The notes under the pieces: model-generated
The model's input: the letters and a program-made list of their open reading frames with translations, nothing else
What the model was told of the DNA's origin: nothing
Databases searched by the model: none
Position numbers and translations under genes: made by a program
Part shown: piece by piece, positions 1 to 6,051 of the stretch
How the letters are laid out: every line of letters begins with the position of its first letter
Position numbering within the stretch: the stretch's first letter is position 1
Source: Alistipes sp.
GTDB lineage: Bacteria > Bacteroidota > Bacteroidia > Bacteroidales > Rikenellaceae
DNA length: 12,333 nucleotides
Assembly (NCBI GenBank): GCA_020026435.1
Contig: JAHHQK010000052.1
Location: forward strand, 1 to 12,333
Reading direction: 5' to 3'

Positions 1-48
1 CCCCCTGCTCCCAAAGCAGGTGCGCTAACCGGACTGCGCTACACCCCG
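1..48 (-). tRNA. tRNA-Pro (anticodon UGG), 3' part cut off by the window edge
   Basis: Read on the minus strand from position 48, this begins with a seven-base acceptor strand (CGGGGTG), then TA, a D-arm with the usual AGC...GGTTAGCGC pattern, and an anticodon arm CCTGC-TTTGGGA-GCAGG. The loop gives anticodon TGG (positions 13 to 11), so the tRNA reads proline codons. The sequence runs out in the variable region, so the T-arm, the 3' acceptor strand and any encoded CCA lie outside the window. A Bacteroidota-type promoter sits about 40 bases upstream. The gene lies downstream of, and on the same strand as, the steroid-reductase operon, but has its own promoter. Confidence 0.93.
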
Positions 49-86
49 AATGATCCGCATCGGTTCAAACCGACGGTTTCGAGGTG

Positions 87-117
87 CAAAGATAATTGTT
101 TTTTTCTCCGTAACAAA
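87..117 (-). promoter_or_regulatory. Bacteroidota sigma-type promoter of the tRNA-Pro
   Basis: On the minus strand TTTG (positions 117-114) is followed after 19 bases by TATCTTTG (94-87). This is a full match to the Bacteroidota -33/-7 consensus TTTG-N19..21-TAnnTTTG. Transcription would start near position 80, leaving a leader of about 30 bases before the tRNA. Confidence 0.8.
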
Positions 118-161
118 TTTTTGGGGAATTTTAGCCCAATTCCTATCGTAATCGGTCGGGA

Positions 162-175
162 AAGGTCCGGACCTT
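162..175. repeat. Perfect 14-base palindrome downstream of the HAD gene
   Basis: AAGGTCCGGACCTT is its own reverse complement and lies 12 bases past the stop codon of the last gene of the minus-strand operon. As RNA it could only form a short hairpin, and no strong run of U follows, so it is a weak terminator candidate at best. It could also be a site for a dimeric DNA-binding protein. No other terminator is visible between this operon and the tRNA promoter. Confidence 0.35.
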
Positions 176-187
176 CAGGGGAAAATG

Positions 188-823
188 CTAACGCTCTGCG
201 TCGAGGATGTCGAGTGAGGAGAACAGGTGGCTGAAATCCTCGTCGGGACGGGGCATATAGACCAGGAATCCCAAATCGCGGGCCACGTTGACGTTGACCT
301 CCGAATCGTCGATGAAGAGGGTTTCCTCGGGGCGCATTCCGCTCAGCTCGATGGCCCGGAGGTAGATCTCCTGCGAGGGTTTCAGGATGCGCAGCTCATA
401 GGAGAGGTAGATCCCGTCGAAGTAGTCCTCCATGGTCTTGCCGTCGGCCGTGAACATCCGCCTTACGGTCTGCATCGACATGGGGTTGTTGTTCGAGAGG
501 GCGTAGGTCTTGATTCCGCGGCGGCGCAGGTCGTCCAGTGCGCGGAGTTTCCAGGGCTTGATACCCCTCAGAAATTCATTGTAGGCCTCGGCGATCTGTT
601 CGTCGGTGACCTTCTCGCGACCCGACACGGCCCTCATCTTGTCGCAGGCTTCGTGGAAGGTGATGTCGCCGTGTTCCAGCTCGCCGATCATCCCGGCGGG
701 GTGGTAGGGGTTGATCAGTTCGGCGATTTCGGGCATGTTGAGCCGGCGGAACACGTCGATGCAGTAGGAGGAGTCCAGGTCGACGATGACGCCGCCCAGG
801 TCGAAGAGTATGTTCTTGATCAT
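188..823 (-). CDS. HAD-superfamily phosphatase (IA variant 3, YihX-like)
   Basis: The 211-residue protein is a complete HAD phosphatase. Motif I is FDLGGVIVD with nucleophile Asp8; the residue two positions on is Gly, as in the E. coli YihX (alpha-glucose-1-phosphate phosphatase) group. Motif II is the Ser of LSNNN (Ser110), motif III is Lys148 in LKPS, and motif IV is FIDDS (Asp172/Asp173). A helical cap lies between residues about 15 and 90. Such enzymes hydrolyse small phosphate esters in the cytoplasm; the substrate cannot be read from sequence. It is the last gene of a four-gene operon and starts 15 bases after the stop of the dehydrogenase gene. A phosphatase is not an expected part of steroid reduction, so it may simply be a passenger. 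Start ATG at 823 opens directly into motif I, so no further N-terminal sequence is missing. Confidence 0.9.
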   Translation of the reverse strand: MIKNILFDLGGVIVDLDSSYCIDVFRRLNMPEIAELINPYHPAGMIGELEHGDITFHEACDKMRAVSGREKVTDEQIAEAYNEFLRGIKPWKLRALDDLRRRGIKTYALSNNNPMSMQTVRRMFTADGKTMEDYFDGIYLSYELRILKPSQEIYLRAIELSGMRPEETLFIDDSEVNVNVARDLGFLVYMPRPDEDFSHLFSSLDILDAER

Positions 824-838
824 TTTCTTGAGAGTGTC

Positions 839-1648
839 TTATTTTTGAAACTGCATGGTCTTGCGGCGTATGGGACGCAGGATGCACATGGGCAGATGTT
901 TGCAAATCGGGATGAAGAGTCTGTTCCACCAGTCGGGGACGATGCACCGCCGCCCCTTCCACAGGGCCCTGAGTCCGCGGCGGGCGCAGTTGTCGGGCGA
1001 GATCAGCACGCCGAGCCTCAGTCCCAGACGTTGCAGTCCGGGGGCCAGGCCGTAGAGGTCGGTGGCCACTCCGGCCGGGCAGACGGCCGTCACGCGGATG
1101 CCCTCGTCCTGCATCTCGCGGGCGAAGGCCATGGAGAAACTCTTCAGATAGGCCTTCGTGGCGGTGTAGAGCGCCATGCCCGGGAAGGGCATCCACACCG
1201 AGAAGGACGACATGTTGAGGATGTGTCCCCTCACCTTGCGGCGGATCATCTCGCGGGCAAACAGACAACACAACCGTGTCGAGGTCATGTCGTGGAGCAG
1301 GATCATCCGCTCGATGCGCTCCGTGGGGGTTGCGAGCATATCGCAGAACGAGAATATGCCGGCATTGTTGATCAGCACGTCGATTGGGAGTCCGTCTCGT
1401 TGAACTTCTTCAAAAAGTTCGTTGGCAGCTTCCATACGGGCCAGGTCCATGACCTTGTAACGAGCCTCGGGGGTATTCTCGCATTTGATCTCTGCACAGA
1501 GACTCTTCAGGGGTTCTTCCTCATTGCCCACGGCCAGAACATGATAACCCAGACGGGCCAGCCGCAGGGCGTAGCAGCGTCCGATGCCCGATCCTGCACC
1601 CGTGACCAGGGCCCAGGCCGATCCCGGGGTGATTTCTCCTCGTTTCAT
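839..1648 (-). CDS. Short-chain dehydrogenase/reductase, candidate hydroxysteroid dehydrogenase
   Basis: This 269-residue classical SDR should oxidise or reduce a hydroxyl/keto group with NAD(P). The cofactor glycine motif TGAGSGIG is at residues 16-23, NNAG at 94-97, the catalytic serine in NMSSFS (147/148), and the YxxxK pair is Tyr161/Lys165. The family resembles the 17-beta-HSD12 / 3-ketoacyl-CoA reductase branch. The tail (about 237-261) is rich in Trp, Ile, Leu and basic residues and could lie on the membrane. The position usually held by the catalytic-tetrad Asn appears to be Asp120, by eye alignment. The frame is open upstream, but ATG at 1648 fits the family and lies 2 bases after the stop of the oxidoreductase gene, so the two are translationally coupled. 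Next to a 5-alpha-reductase it is the best candidate for a 3-hydroxysteroid dehydrogenase. Position and stereochemistry (3-beta versus 3-alpha or 17-beta) are inference. Confidence 0.88.
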   Translation of the reverse strand: MKRGEITPGSAWALVTGAGSGIGRCYALRLARLGYHVLAVGNEEEPLKSLCAEIKCENTPEARYKVMDLARMEAANELFEEVQRDGLPIDVLINNAGIFSFCDMLATPTERIERMILLHDMTSTRLCCLFAREMIRRKVRGHILNMSSFSVWMPFPGMALYTATKAYLKSFSMAFAREMQDEGIRVTAVCPAGVATDLYGLAPGLQRLGLRLGVLISPDNCARRGLRALWKGRRCIVPDWWNRLFIPICKHLPMCILRPIRRKTMQFQK

Positions 1649-1650
1649 GA

Positions 1651-2862
1651 TCAGGGCAGTTTGGCCAGTTCCTCGCGGATCTTCTTCGGGAGGTCGGGGC
1701 AGTTGTGACAACATTTCATGTCGACCGAATACATACGGGCGATGCAGTAGTTGCGGTGGTCGCAGCCGCTGCGGGTCGAGCTGTCGCCCGCGCGGAGCTT
1801 GTTGACGAAGTCGGGGTCATTGACCAGGCTGCGGGCCATTTGCACACAGTCGAATCCCGCATCCAGGGCCTTGTCGATGCCCTCGCGGCTGACCAGTCCG
1901 CCGACATAGATCAGCGGGCCCTTCAGTGCGGCGCGGAACTTCTTGGCATCCTCCAGGAAATAGCACTCCTCGAAGGGGAACTGCTTGATCATATAGGGCC
2001 CGCACCAGCGGATGAACATCCTCAGCCACCAGGGCGAGTAGTAGCTCATGGTGTAGAGGGGTATGAGTCCGCGCATTACGGCCATCGGGGCCTTCGAAAC
2101 GAATCCGCCCGAGAGGACGATGCCGTTGACGCTGTACGACTCGATGACCCTGGCGATCTCGATGCTCTCGGGGATCTCGATTCCGCCCTTGAATCCGTCG
2201 TACATGTTGTGCTTGACCACCACGGCCATATTCTTGCGTGAGGCGGCCTCCATCACGTTGTCCAGACACATCCTCATGAAACGCATACGGTTTTCGAGCG
2301 ACCCGCCGAACTCGTCGTGGCGATGGTTGGTGTAGGGCGAAAGAAACTGCGAGATGAGGTATCCGTGGCCGGCGTGGATCTCTACCGAGTCGAATCCCGC
2401 GTCGTGGGCCGTCTCCACGGCCTTGCCGAAGTCGCACGACACCTGGAGGATCTCATCCTTGCGCATTCCGCGGACGGGGGTGTAGGCGTAGAGGTTGAAT
2501 CCGGTCGAGGCGCCGATGGGGATCTGTCCGGCGGTGGTCATGTGGGTCATGTTGCCGCAGTGGCCCAACTGGATGCCGACGGCCGCACCCTCGCGGTGGA
2601 CGGCATCGGTCAGGTCGCGGAGCTGGGGAACGATCTCGGGGCGCATCCAGAGCTGCTTGTTGAACGAGAGTCCGCTGCGGCATACGGCGGCATAGGCCAC
2701 CGTCGTCATGCCGACGCCTCCGCGGGCGACACTCACGTGGTAGTCCTTGAGCTGTTGTGTGGGGCCGAAGTCCCGGCCCATAGACTCGAAGGCAGCCGAG
2801 CGGATCGTGCGGTTGCGCAGGGTGACGGGACCTAAGTTATAGGGGGTGAATAGTTTGGACAT
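1651..2862 (-). CDS. Old Yellow Enzyme-family NADH:flavin oxidoreductase, candidate 3-oxo-delta4-steroid 5-beta-reductase
   Basis: The 403-residue protein is an FMN-binding TIM barrel of the OYE/BaiCD family, which reduces C=C bonds conjugated to a ketone. Visible family motifs are GIQLGHCG (96-103), the active-site segment HAGHGYLISQFLSP (163-176) with His163, His166 and Tyr168, then NHRHDEFGGSLENR (179-192), and the C-terminal phosphate-binding GG (321-322) with MARSLVNDP (342-350). It ends after the barrel: the FAD/NAD domain of BaiCD, BaiH and 2,4-dienoyl-CoA reductase (about 640-680 residues) is absent. The tail holds five cysteines (367, 373, 384, 385, 388) that could bind an Fe-S cluster, as in related proteins. 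It lies between a 5-alpha-reductase and a dehydrogenase gene (gaps of 21 and 2 bases). That context, and known gut bile-acid clusters, point to delta4 reduction of the A-ring, probably to the 5-beta product. The substrate is not proven. Confidence 0.9.
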   Translation of the reverse strand: MSKLFTPYNLGPVTLRNRTIRSAAFESMGRDFGPTQQLKDYHVSVARGGVGMTTVAYAAVCRSGLSFNKQLWMRPEIVPQLRDLTDAVHREGAAVGIQLGHCGNMTHMTTAGQIPIGASTGFNLYAYTPVRGMRKDEILQVSCDFGKAVETAHDAGFDSVEIHAGHGYLISQFLSPYTNHRHDEFGGSLENRMRFMRMCLDNVMEAASRKNMAVVVKHNMYDGFKGGIEIPESIEIARVIESYSVNGIVLSGGFVSKAPMAVMRGLIPLYTMSYYSPWWLRMFIRWCGPYMIKQFPFEECYFLEDAKKFRAALKGPLIYVGGLVSREGIDKALDAGFDCVQMARSLVNDPDFVNKLRAGDSSTRSGCDHRNYCIARMYSVDMKCCHNCPDLPKKIREELAKLP

Positions 2863-2883
2863 GGTGTGTTTTATTTCAAGGTC

Positions 2884-3645
2884 TTAGTAGATAAACGGGA
2901 TGATTCTCTTACGCTTCAGACAGGTGAACTCCTCGCCGAATTCCTGCTCGTAGCGGCGGCGCAGGGAGGCGGCGCGGGGTGCGAGGTTGGCGAAGGTCCA
3001 CAATACGAAGACCACGCCCGACCACGACCACGAGGCGATGGCAAAGCCGATCCATTCGGTCAGCTCGCCGAAGTAGTTGGCCGACGAGACGTAGCGGAAC
3101 ATTCCGCCGCGGGGGATGTAGTGGCGGGTGTCACCGGGTTTGCGCAGGTGGCGGATGATGTGGTCCGAGTGGAGGTTTATGGCCATGCCGGCCAGGAAGA
3201 TTACCCCGCCGATGTAGATGTAGGGGCGCGAGAACCAGTCGGCGTAATAGTCGTCGGGTGCGAGGTAGAAGATCCACCCGCCCTGCATCAGGGCGTTGAG
3301 CGTGTTGAAGGTCATGCCCATGAGGACGATTCCGAGGGGCATTTTCGAGTTGCCGCGCATGAGCAGTGGGAAGATGAACGACCGCTGGAGGTAGTGGCTC
3401 TGGAAGATCAGGAACAGGACCAGAGGTGCGGCCTGCCACATTCTTTCGGACGAGGCCCACAGGATGCACATCATGATGAATACGGGGGCTTCCATCATCA
3501 CCCAGCCTGTTTTGTTAGGGATGGGAGGGCCGTATCGGCGGTCGAAGAGATAGCCGTAGCCGGCCTCGAAGAATTGCAGGGCGATGAACACCAGAAGAGC
3601 CGTGACGGACATCGCGATCAGAAAAATATCGAAGGTTTCTTGCAT
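2884..3645 (-). CDS. Membrane 3-oxo-5-alpha-steroid 4-dehydrogenase (steroid 5-alpha-reductase, SRD5A family)
   Basis: The 253-residue integral membrane protein is about the length of human SRD5A1/SRD5A2 (259/254) and matches them almost end to end. The clearest stretches are INLHSDHIIRHLRKPG (156-171), GGMFRYVSSANYFGE (180-194), TEWIGFAIASWS (196-207) and the C-terminal IPFIY. Residues matching the catalytic Glu57 and Tyr91 of SRD5A2 are Glu52 (in MMEAP) and Tyr85 (in SHYLQR), with Arg88 following. NADPH-site residues in the NLHSD, RKP and SSAN blocks are kept. About six to seven hydrophobic segments fit the family fold. The expected reaction is NADPH-dependent reduction of a 3-oxo-delta4 steroid or bile acid to the 5-alpha (allo) form. 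It is the first gene of a four-gene minus-strand operon with a recognisable promoter. A broader role on other enone lipids is possible, but the match to the steroid branch is strong. Confidence 0.94.
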   Translation of the reverse strand: MQETFDIFLIAMSVTALLVFIALQFFEAGYGYLFDRRYGPPIPNKTGWVMMEAPVFIMMCILWASSERMWQAAPLVLFLIFQSHYLQRSFIFPLLMRGNSKMPLGIVLMGMTFNTLNALMQGGWIFYLAPDDYYADWFSRPYIYIGGVIFLAGMAINLHSDHIIRHLRKPGDTRHYIPRGGMFRYVSSANYFGELTEWIGFAIASWSWSGVVFVLWTFANLAPRAASLRRRYEQEFGEEFTCLKRKRIIPFIY

Positions 3646-3684
3646 CGGTTTTTCGAGTTAAAAATCCTACATGAAATTTTGTCG

Positions 3685-3716
3685 TAAAGATAGCCTTTTT
3701 TTGATGGTCCGGCAAA
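3685..3716 (-). promoter_or_regulatory. Promoter of the steroid-reductase operon
   Basis: On the minus strand TTTG (3716-3713) is followed after 20 bases by TATCTTTA (3692-3685), one base from the Bacteroidota TAnnTTTG element. Predicted transcription starts near 3678, giving a leader of about 33 bases before the 5-alpha-reductase ATG at 3645. I see no Shine-Dalgarno sequence. Confidence 0.65.
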
Positions 3717-3778
3717 CTTTCCGTCCCGATTTTAAGGAAGATGGGGTCGCCGGGGGCGGAAAATCCGGGAAAAAATCT

Positions 3779-3786
3779 TAACTTTG
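3779..3786 (+). promoter_or_regulatory. -7 element of the sirtuin gene promoter
   Basis: TAACTTTG matches TAnnTTTG exactly and lies 58 bases before the sirtuin ATG. The expected TTTG at -33 is not present at the right distance (the sequence there is G-rich), so the promoter may be weaker or need an activator. It is divergent from the steroid-operon promoter within a 199-base intergenic region. Confidence 0.55.
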
Positions 3787-3844
3787 TATTTAGAGAACGC
3801 GGCCGTGAAGCCTTCGGGACGGGAGCGGCTGAAAAAAAAGACTT

Positions 3845-4540
3845 ATGAAAAAGATCGTAGTATTTACGGGAGCGGGGGTGAGTGCCGACAGCGGAATCTC
3901 CACCTTCCGCGATGCCGACGGCTTATGGGCCAACTACCGCATAGAGGATGTCTGCACTCCCGAAGCTCTGGCCCATAACCGCGAGACGGTGGTGCGCTTT
4001 TACAACGAACGCCGCCGCGAGATGTACACCGTGAAGCCCAATGCGGGGCATGAAGCCATCGCCGAGCTGGAGCGGGATTTCGAGGTGGAGGTCATCACGC
4101 AGAATGTCGACAACCTCCATGAGAGGGCCGGGTCGAGTCACATCACCCACCTCCACGGCGAACTGACGAAACTCCGTTCGGAGCGTAATCCCGATCTGAT
4201 CGTGCCGCTCGAAGGGTGGGAGCAGCTGCTCGATGCGCGGGCCGTGGACGGGGCGTTGCTGCGTCCGCATATCGTCTTTTTCGGGGAGTCGGTGCCGATG
4301 TTTGAACGCGCGGCCGAGATTGCCCATACGGCCGACATCATGGTCATCGTCGGGACATCGCTGGCGGTCTATCCCGCGGCGTCGCTGGTGCGTTACGTGC
4401 GCCCCGAGGTGCCGATCTACCTGGTAGATCCGGGACACCCCGACACGTCGGGAATCCGCAATCCGCTGACCTTTATCAATAAACGCGGTGCGGAGGGTGT
4501 ACCCGAACTGGTACGCCTCCTGTGTGAGAAGTATCTCTAA
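3845..4540 (+). CDS. cobB: Sir2-family NAD-dependent protein deacylase (sirtuin) lacking the zinc ribbon cysteines
   Basis: This 231-residue protein removes acyl groups from lysines, using NAD+. Family motifs are GAGVSADSGISTFRD (9-23), TQNVDNLHERAG (85-96), catalytic His104 in HLHGEL and GTSLAVYP (170-177). Tyr53 and Arg56 in FYNERR match the Tyr-x-x-Arg pair that lets class III sirtuins (SIRT5, E. coli CobB) accept succinyl, malonyl or glutaryl groups. The two CxxC pairs of the usual structural zinc site are missing: between His104 and the RPHIVFFGE motif there is no cysteine at all. Zinc-free versions occur in other Bacteroidota, so the protein is probably functional. It is a single-gene unit with its own -7 element and terminator. 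Start ATG 3845 puts the Rossmann GAG motif at the normal distance. It lies close to genes handling methylmalonyl-CoA, but a functional link is only a guess. Confidence 0.93.
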   Translation: MKKIVVFTGAGVSADSGISTFRDADGLWANYRIEDVCTPEALAHNRETVVRFYNERRREMYTVKPNAGHEAIAELERDFEVEVITQNVDNLHERAGSSHITHLHGELTKLRSERNPDLIVPLEGWEQLLDARAVDGALLRPHIVFFGESVPMFERAAEIAHTADIMVIVGTSLAVYPAASLVRYVRPEVPIYLVDPGHPDTSGIRNPLTFINKRGAEGVPELVRLLCEKYL

Positions 4541-4742
4541 GGAAAGGCGGAGCGCAGGGTGCGGCTTTGTCGCAGAGGCGGATTTTTGCCGTCATGTGCT
4601 TCTTTTTGGGGGTATCCTCCCGGATTTTTTTGAGGACGGATCGGTAGGGCCGGTCTGCGGGGAAAATTGCGGGATGATACCTTGAGTGTGTCTGTCCAGA
4701 TACGCCTTGCCGGAGACGAGACTGTCGGCCGAGGTGAAATAT

Positions 4743-4796
4743 AAGGCTTGTCGCTCCAACCTTCGATTCCGAGGGTGGGGAAGACAAGCCTTTTTT
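4743..4796 (+). terminator. Rho-independent terminator downstream of the sirtuin gene
   Basis: AAGGCTTGTC pairs with the later GACAAGCCTT, and the enclosed arms (CC-ACC-TCG against CGA-GGT-GG) extend the stem to a long, slightly interrupted hairpin. A run of six T follows on the plus strand at 4791-4796. It lies about 200 bases after the sirtuin stop, so that transcript would have a long 3' UTR. Confidence 0.8.
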
Positions 4797-4815
4797 GTTT
4801 TGAAATTTTGGTAAT

Positions 4816-4843
4816 AAAAAGTCCTCTTTTTTAAGGAGGACTT
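4816..4843 (-). terminator. Rho-independent terminator downstream of meaB
   Basis: AAGTCCTC (4819-4826) and GAGGACTT (4836-4843) form a perfect 8-base-pair stem. Read on the minus strand, the stem is followed by TTTTTATTA, as expected for the 3' end of the meaB transcript, about 65 bases beyond the meaB stop. Confidence 0.75.
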
Positions 4844-4909
4844 GTGGAATATCTCTGTATCTGGTTTCCGTTCCGGAGAGCGGCTTTGGTATAGCAATCG
4901 TGCCTAAAG

Positions 4910-6046
4910 CTAAAGCTCGGATTTCATTTTCATCGCCGCATCACGGAAATAAATTTGGAGGAGCTCCTTTGCCGCGATGAACGAGGAGATCTTGTCGCCG
5001 AGAACCTTTTGCTCATACTCGGCGATGTGCTGCTCGACGGCGGGATCGTGATAGAAGGAGTTGCGTAGGGTCTCGTTGATCGACTCATACATCCAGTATT
5101 TGTTCTGACGGTTGCGGTTGAGTGTGAAGTAACCGTTGTGTTCGATGTGGTCGAGATATTGCTCGACACCCTGCCAGACCTCCTCAAGTCCGGTCCCGGT
5201 CACCGACGAACAGGTGTAGACCTTGGGCTTCCACCCCGACTCGGGCAAAGGAAACAGACGCAGAGCCCCCTGGAACTGCGTGCGGGCCAGCTCGGCCTTG
5301 TGGACATTCTCGCCGTCACACTTGGTGATGACCATCTGGTCGGCCATCTCCATGATTCCGCGCTTGATACCCTGCAACTCGTCGCCGGCACCCGAGATTT
5401 GCAACAACATGAACATGTCGACCATCGAGTGTACGGCCGTCTCGGACTGACCGACGCCGACCGTCTCGATGAAGATGACGTCGAATCCCGCGGCCTCGCA
5501 CAATACGATCGTCTCACGCGTCTTGCGGGCTACGCCGCCGAGCGATCCGGCCGAGGGGGAGGGGCGGATGAATACGTCGGGATTGTTGCAGATGCTCTCC
5601 ATGCGGGTCTTGTCACCCAGGATCGAGCCGCCGCTGCGCTCCGAGGAGGGGTCGATGGCCAATACTGCCAGCTTGTGGTGTAGGGAGGTCACGGTCGAAC
5701 CGATGGCCTCGATGAAGGTCGATTTTCCGGCTCCGGGAACGCCCGTGATGCCGATGCGGACCGAACGTCCGGCATAAGGCAGACACTTCTCGATGATTTC
5801 CTGTGCCTGGGCATAATGTGTCGGGTTGTTCGACTCGATGAGGGTGATGGCCTGCGAGAGGATGGTGATATTACCCGCCAGAATGCCCTCGACATACTCT
5901 TCGGTGGAGAGTTTGCGTTTCTTGCGACGTGCGAAATAGGGGCTTATGATGGGTTGGTCTTCAACGCCTTCCGTGACATTGAGCGCGGTGTCGTGGTGGA
6001 CGTCCGCATACTCTTTCTCGAAGTGGTTTATTTTGGTGAATGCCAT
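4910..6046 (-). CDS. meaB: MeaB/ArgK-type GTPase, methylmalonyl-CoA mutase chaperone
   Basis: The 378-residue G3E GTPase protects and reloads the B12 cofactor of methylmalonyl-CoA mutase. Visible motifs are the Walker A loop GVPGAGKS (102-109), the MeaB signature DPSSERSGGSILGDKTRM (132-149), ETVGVGQSE (194-202, Walker B and switch region) and TKCDG (241-245), a variant of the base-binding NKxD. The C-terminal part beyond about residue 310 is the helical dimerisation arm. It is about 45 residues longer at the N-terminus than the E. coli and Methylobacterium proteins; Bacteroidales homologues also seem to have such a leader. It starts 5 bases after the stop of the thioredoxin-like gene, so the two are co-transcribed. 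The mutase genes are not in the window, but the epimerase and decarboxylase that act on its product begin about 1.5 kb away on the other strand. Confidence 0.96.
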   Translation of the reverse strand: MAFTKINHFEKEYADVHHDTALNVTEGVEDQPIISPYFARRKKRKLSTEEYVEGILAGNITILSQAITLIESNNPTHYAQAQEIIEKCLPYAGRSVRIGITGVPGAGKSTFIEAIGSTVTSLHHKLAVLAIDPSSERSGGSILGDKTRMESICNNPDVFIRPSPSAGSLGGVARKTRETIVLCEAAGFDVIFIETVGVGQSETAVHSMVDMFMLLQISGAGDELQGIKRGIMEMADQMVITKCDGENVHKAELARTQFQGALRLFPLPESGWKPKVYTCSSVTGTGLEEVWQGVEQYLDHIEHNGYFTLNRNRQNKYWMYESINETLRNSFYHDPAVEQHIAEYEQKVLGDKISSFIAAKELLQIYFRDAAMKMKSEL

Positions 6047-6051
6047 AATGC

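Larger units (their letters stand above)
4541..4909. other. Convergent intergenic region between sirtuin gene and meaB
   Basis: This 369-base stretch has no coding region I can support; short open frames lack family features and overlap the terminators. Its first 200 bases hold nothing recognisable. Its second half holds two terminator hairpins, one for each converging transcript, at 4743-4796 and 4816-4843. Confidence 0.6.

Noticed and set aside
227..1708. A 493-codon plus-strand open frame opposite the HAD and SDR genes.
   Set aside because: It spans two real genes and the gap between them, has no recognisable domain, and arises from the same codon bias.
1..3716. The steroid cluster as a tRNA-inserted genomic island.
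   Set aside because: Islands usually enter at the 3' end of a tRNA gene, but the cluster lies on the 5' side of this tRNA-Pro. No integrase, attachment-site repeat or other mobility gene is visible.
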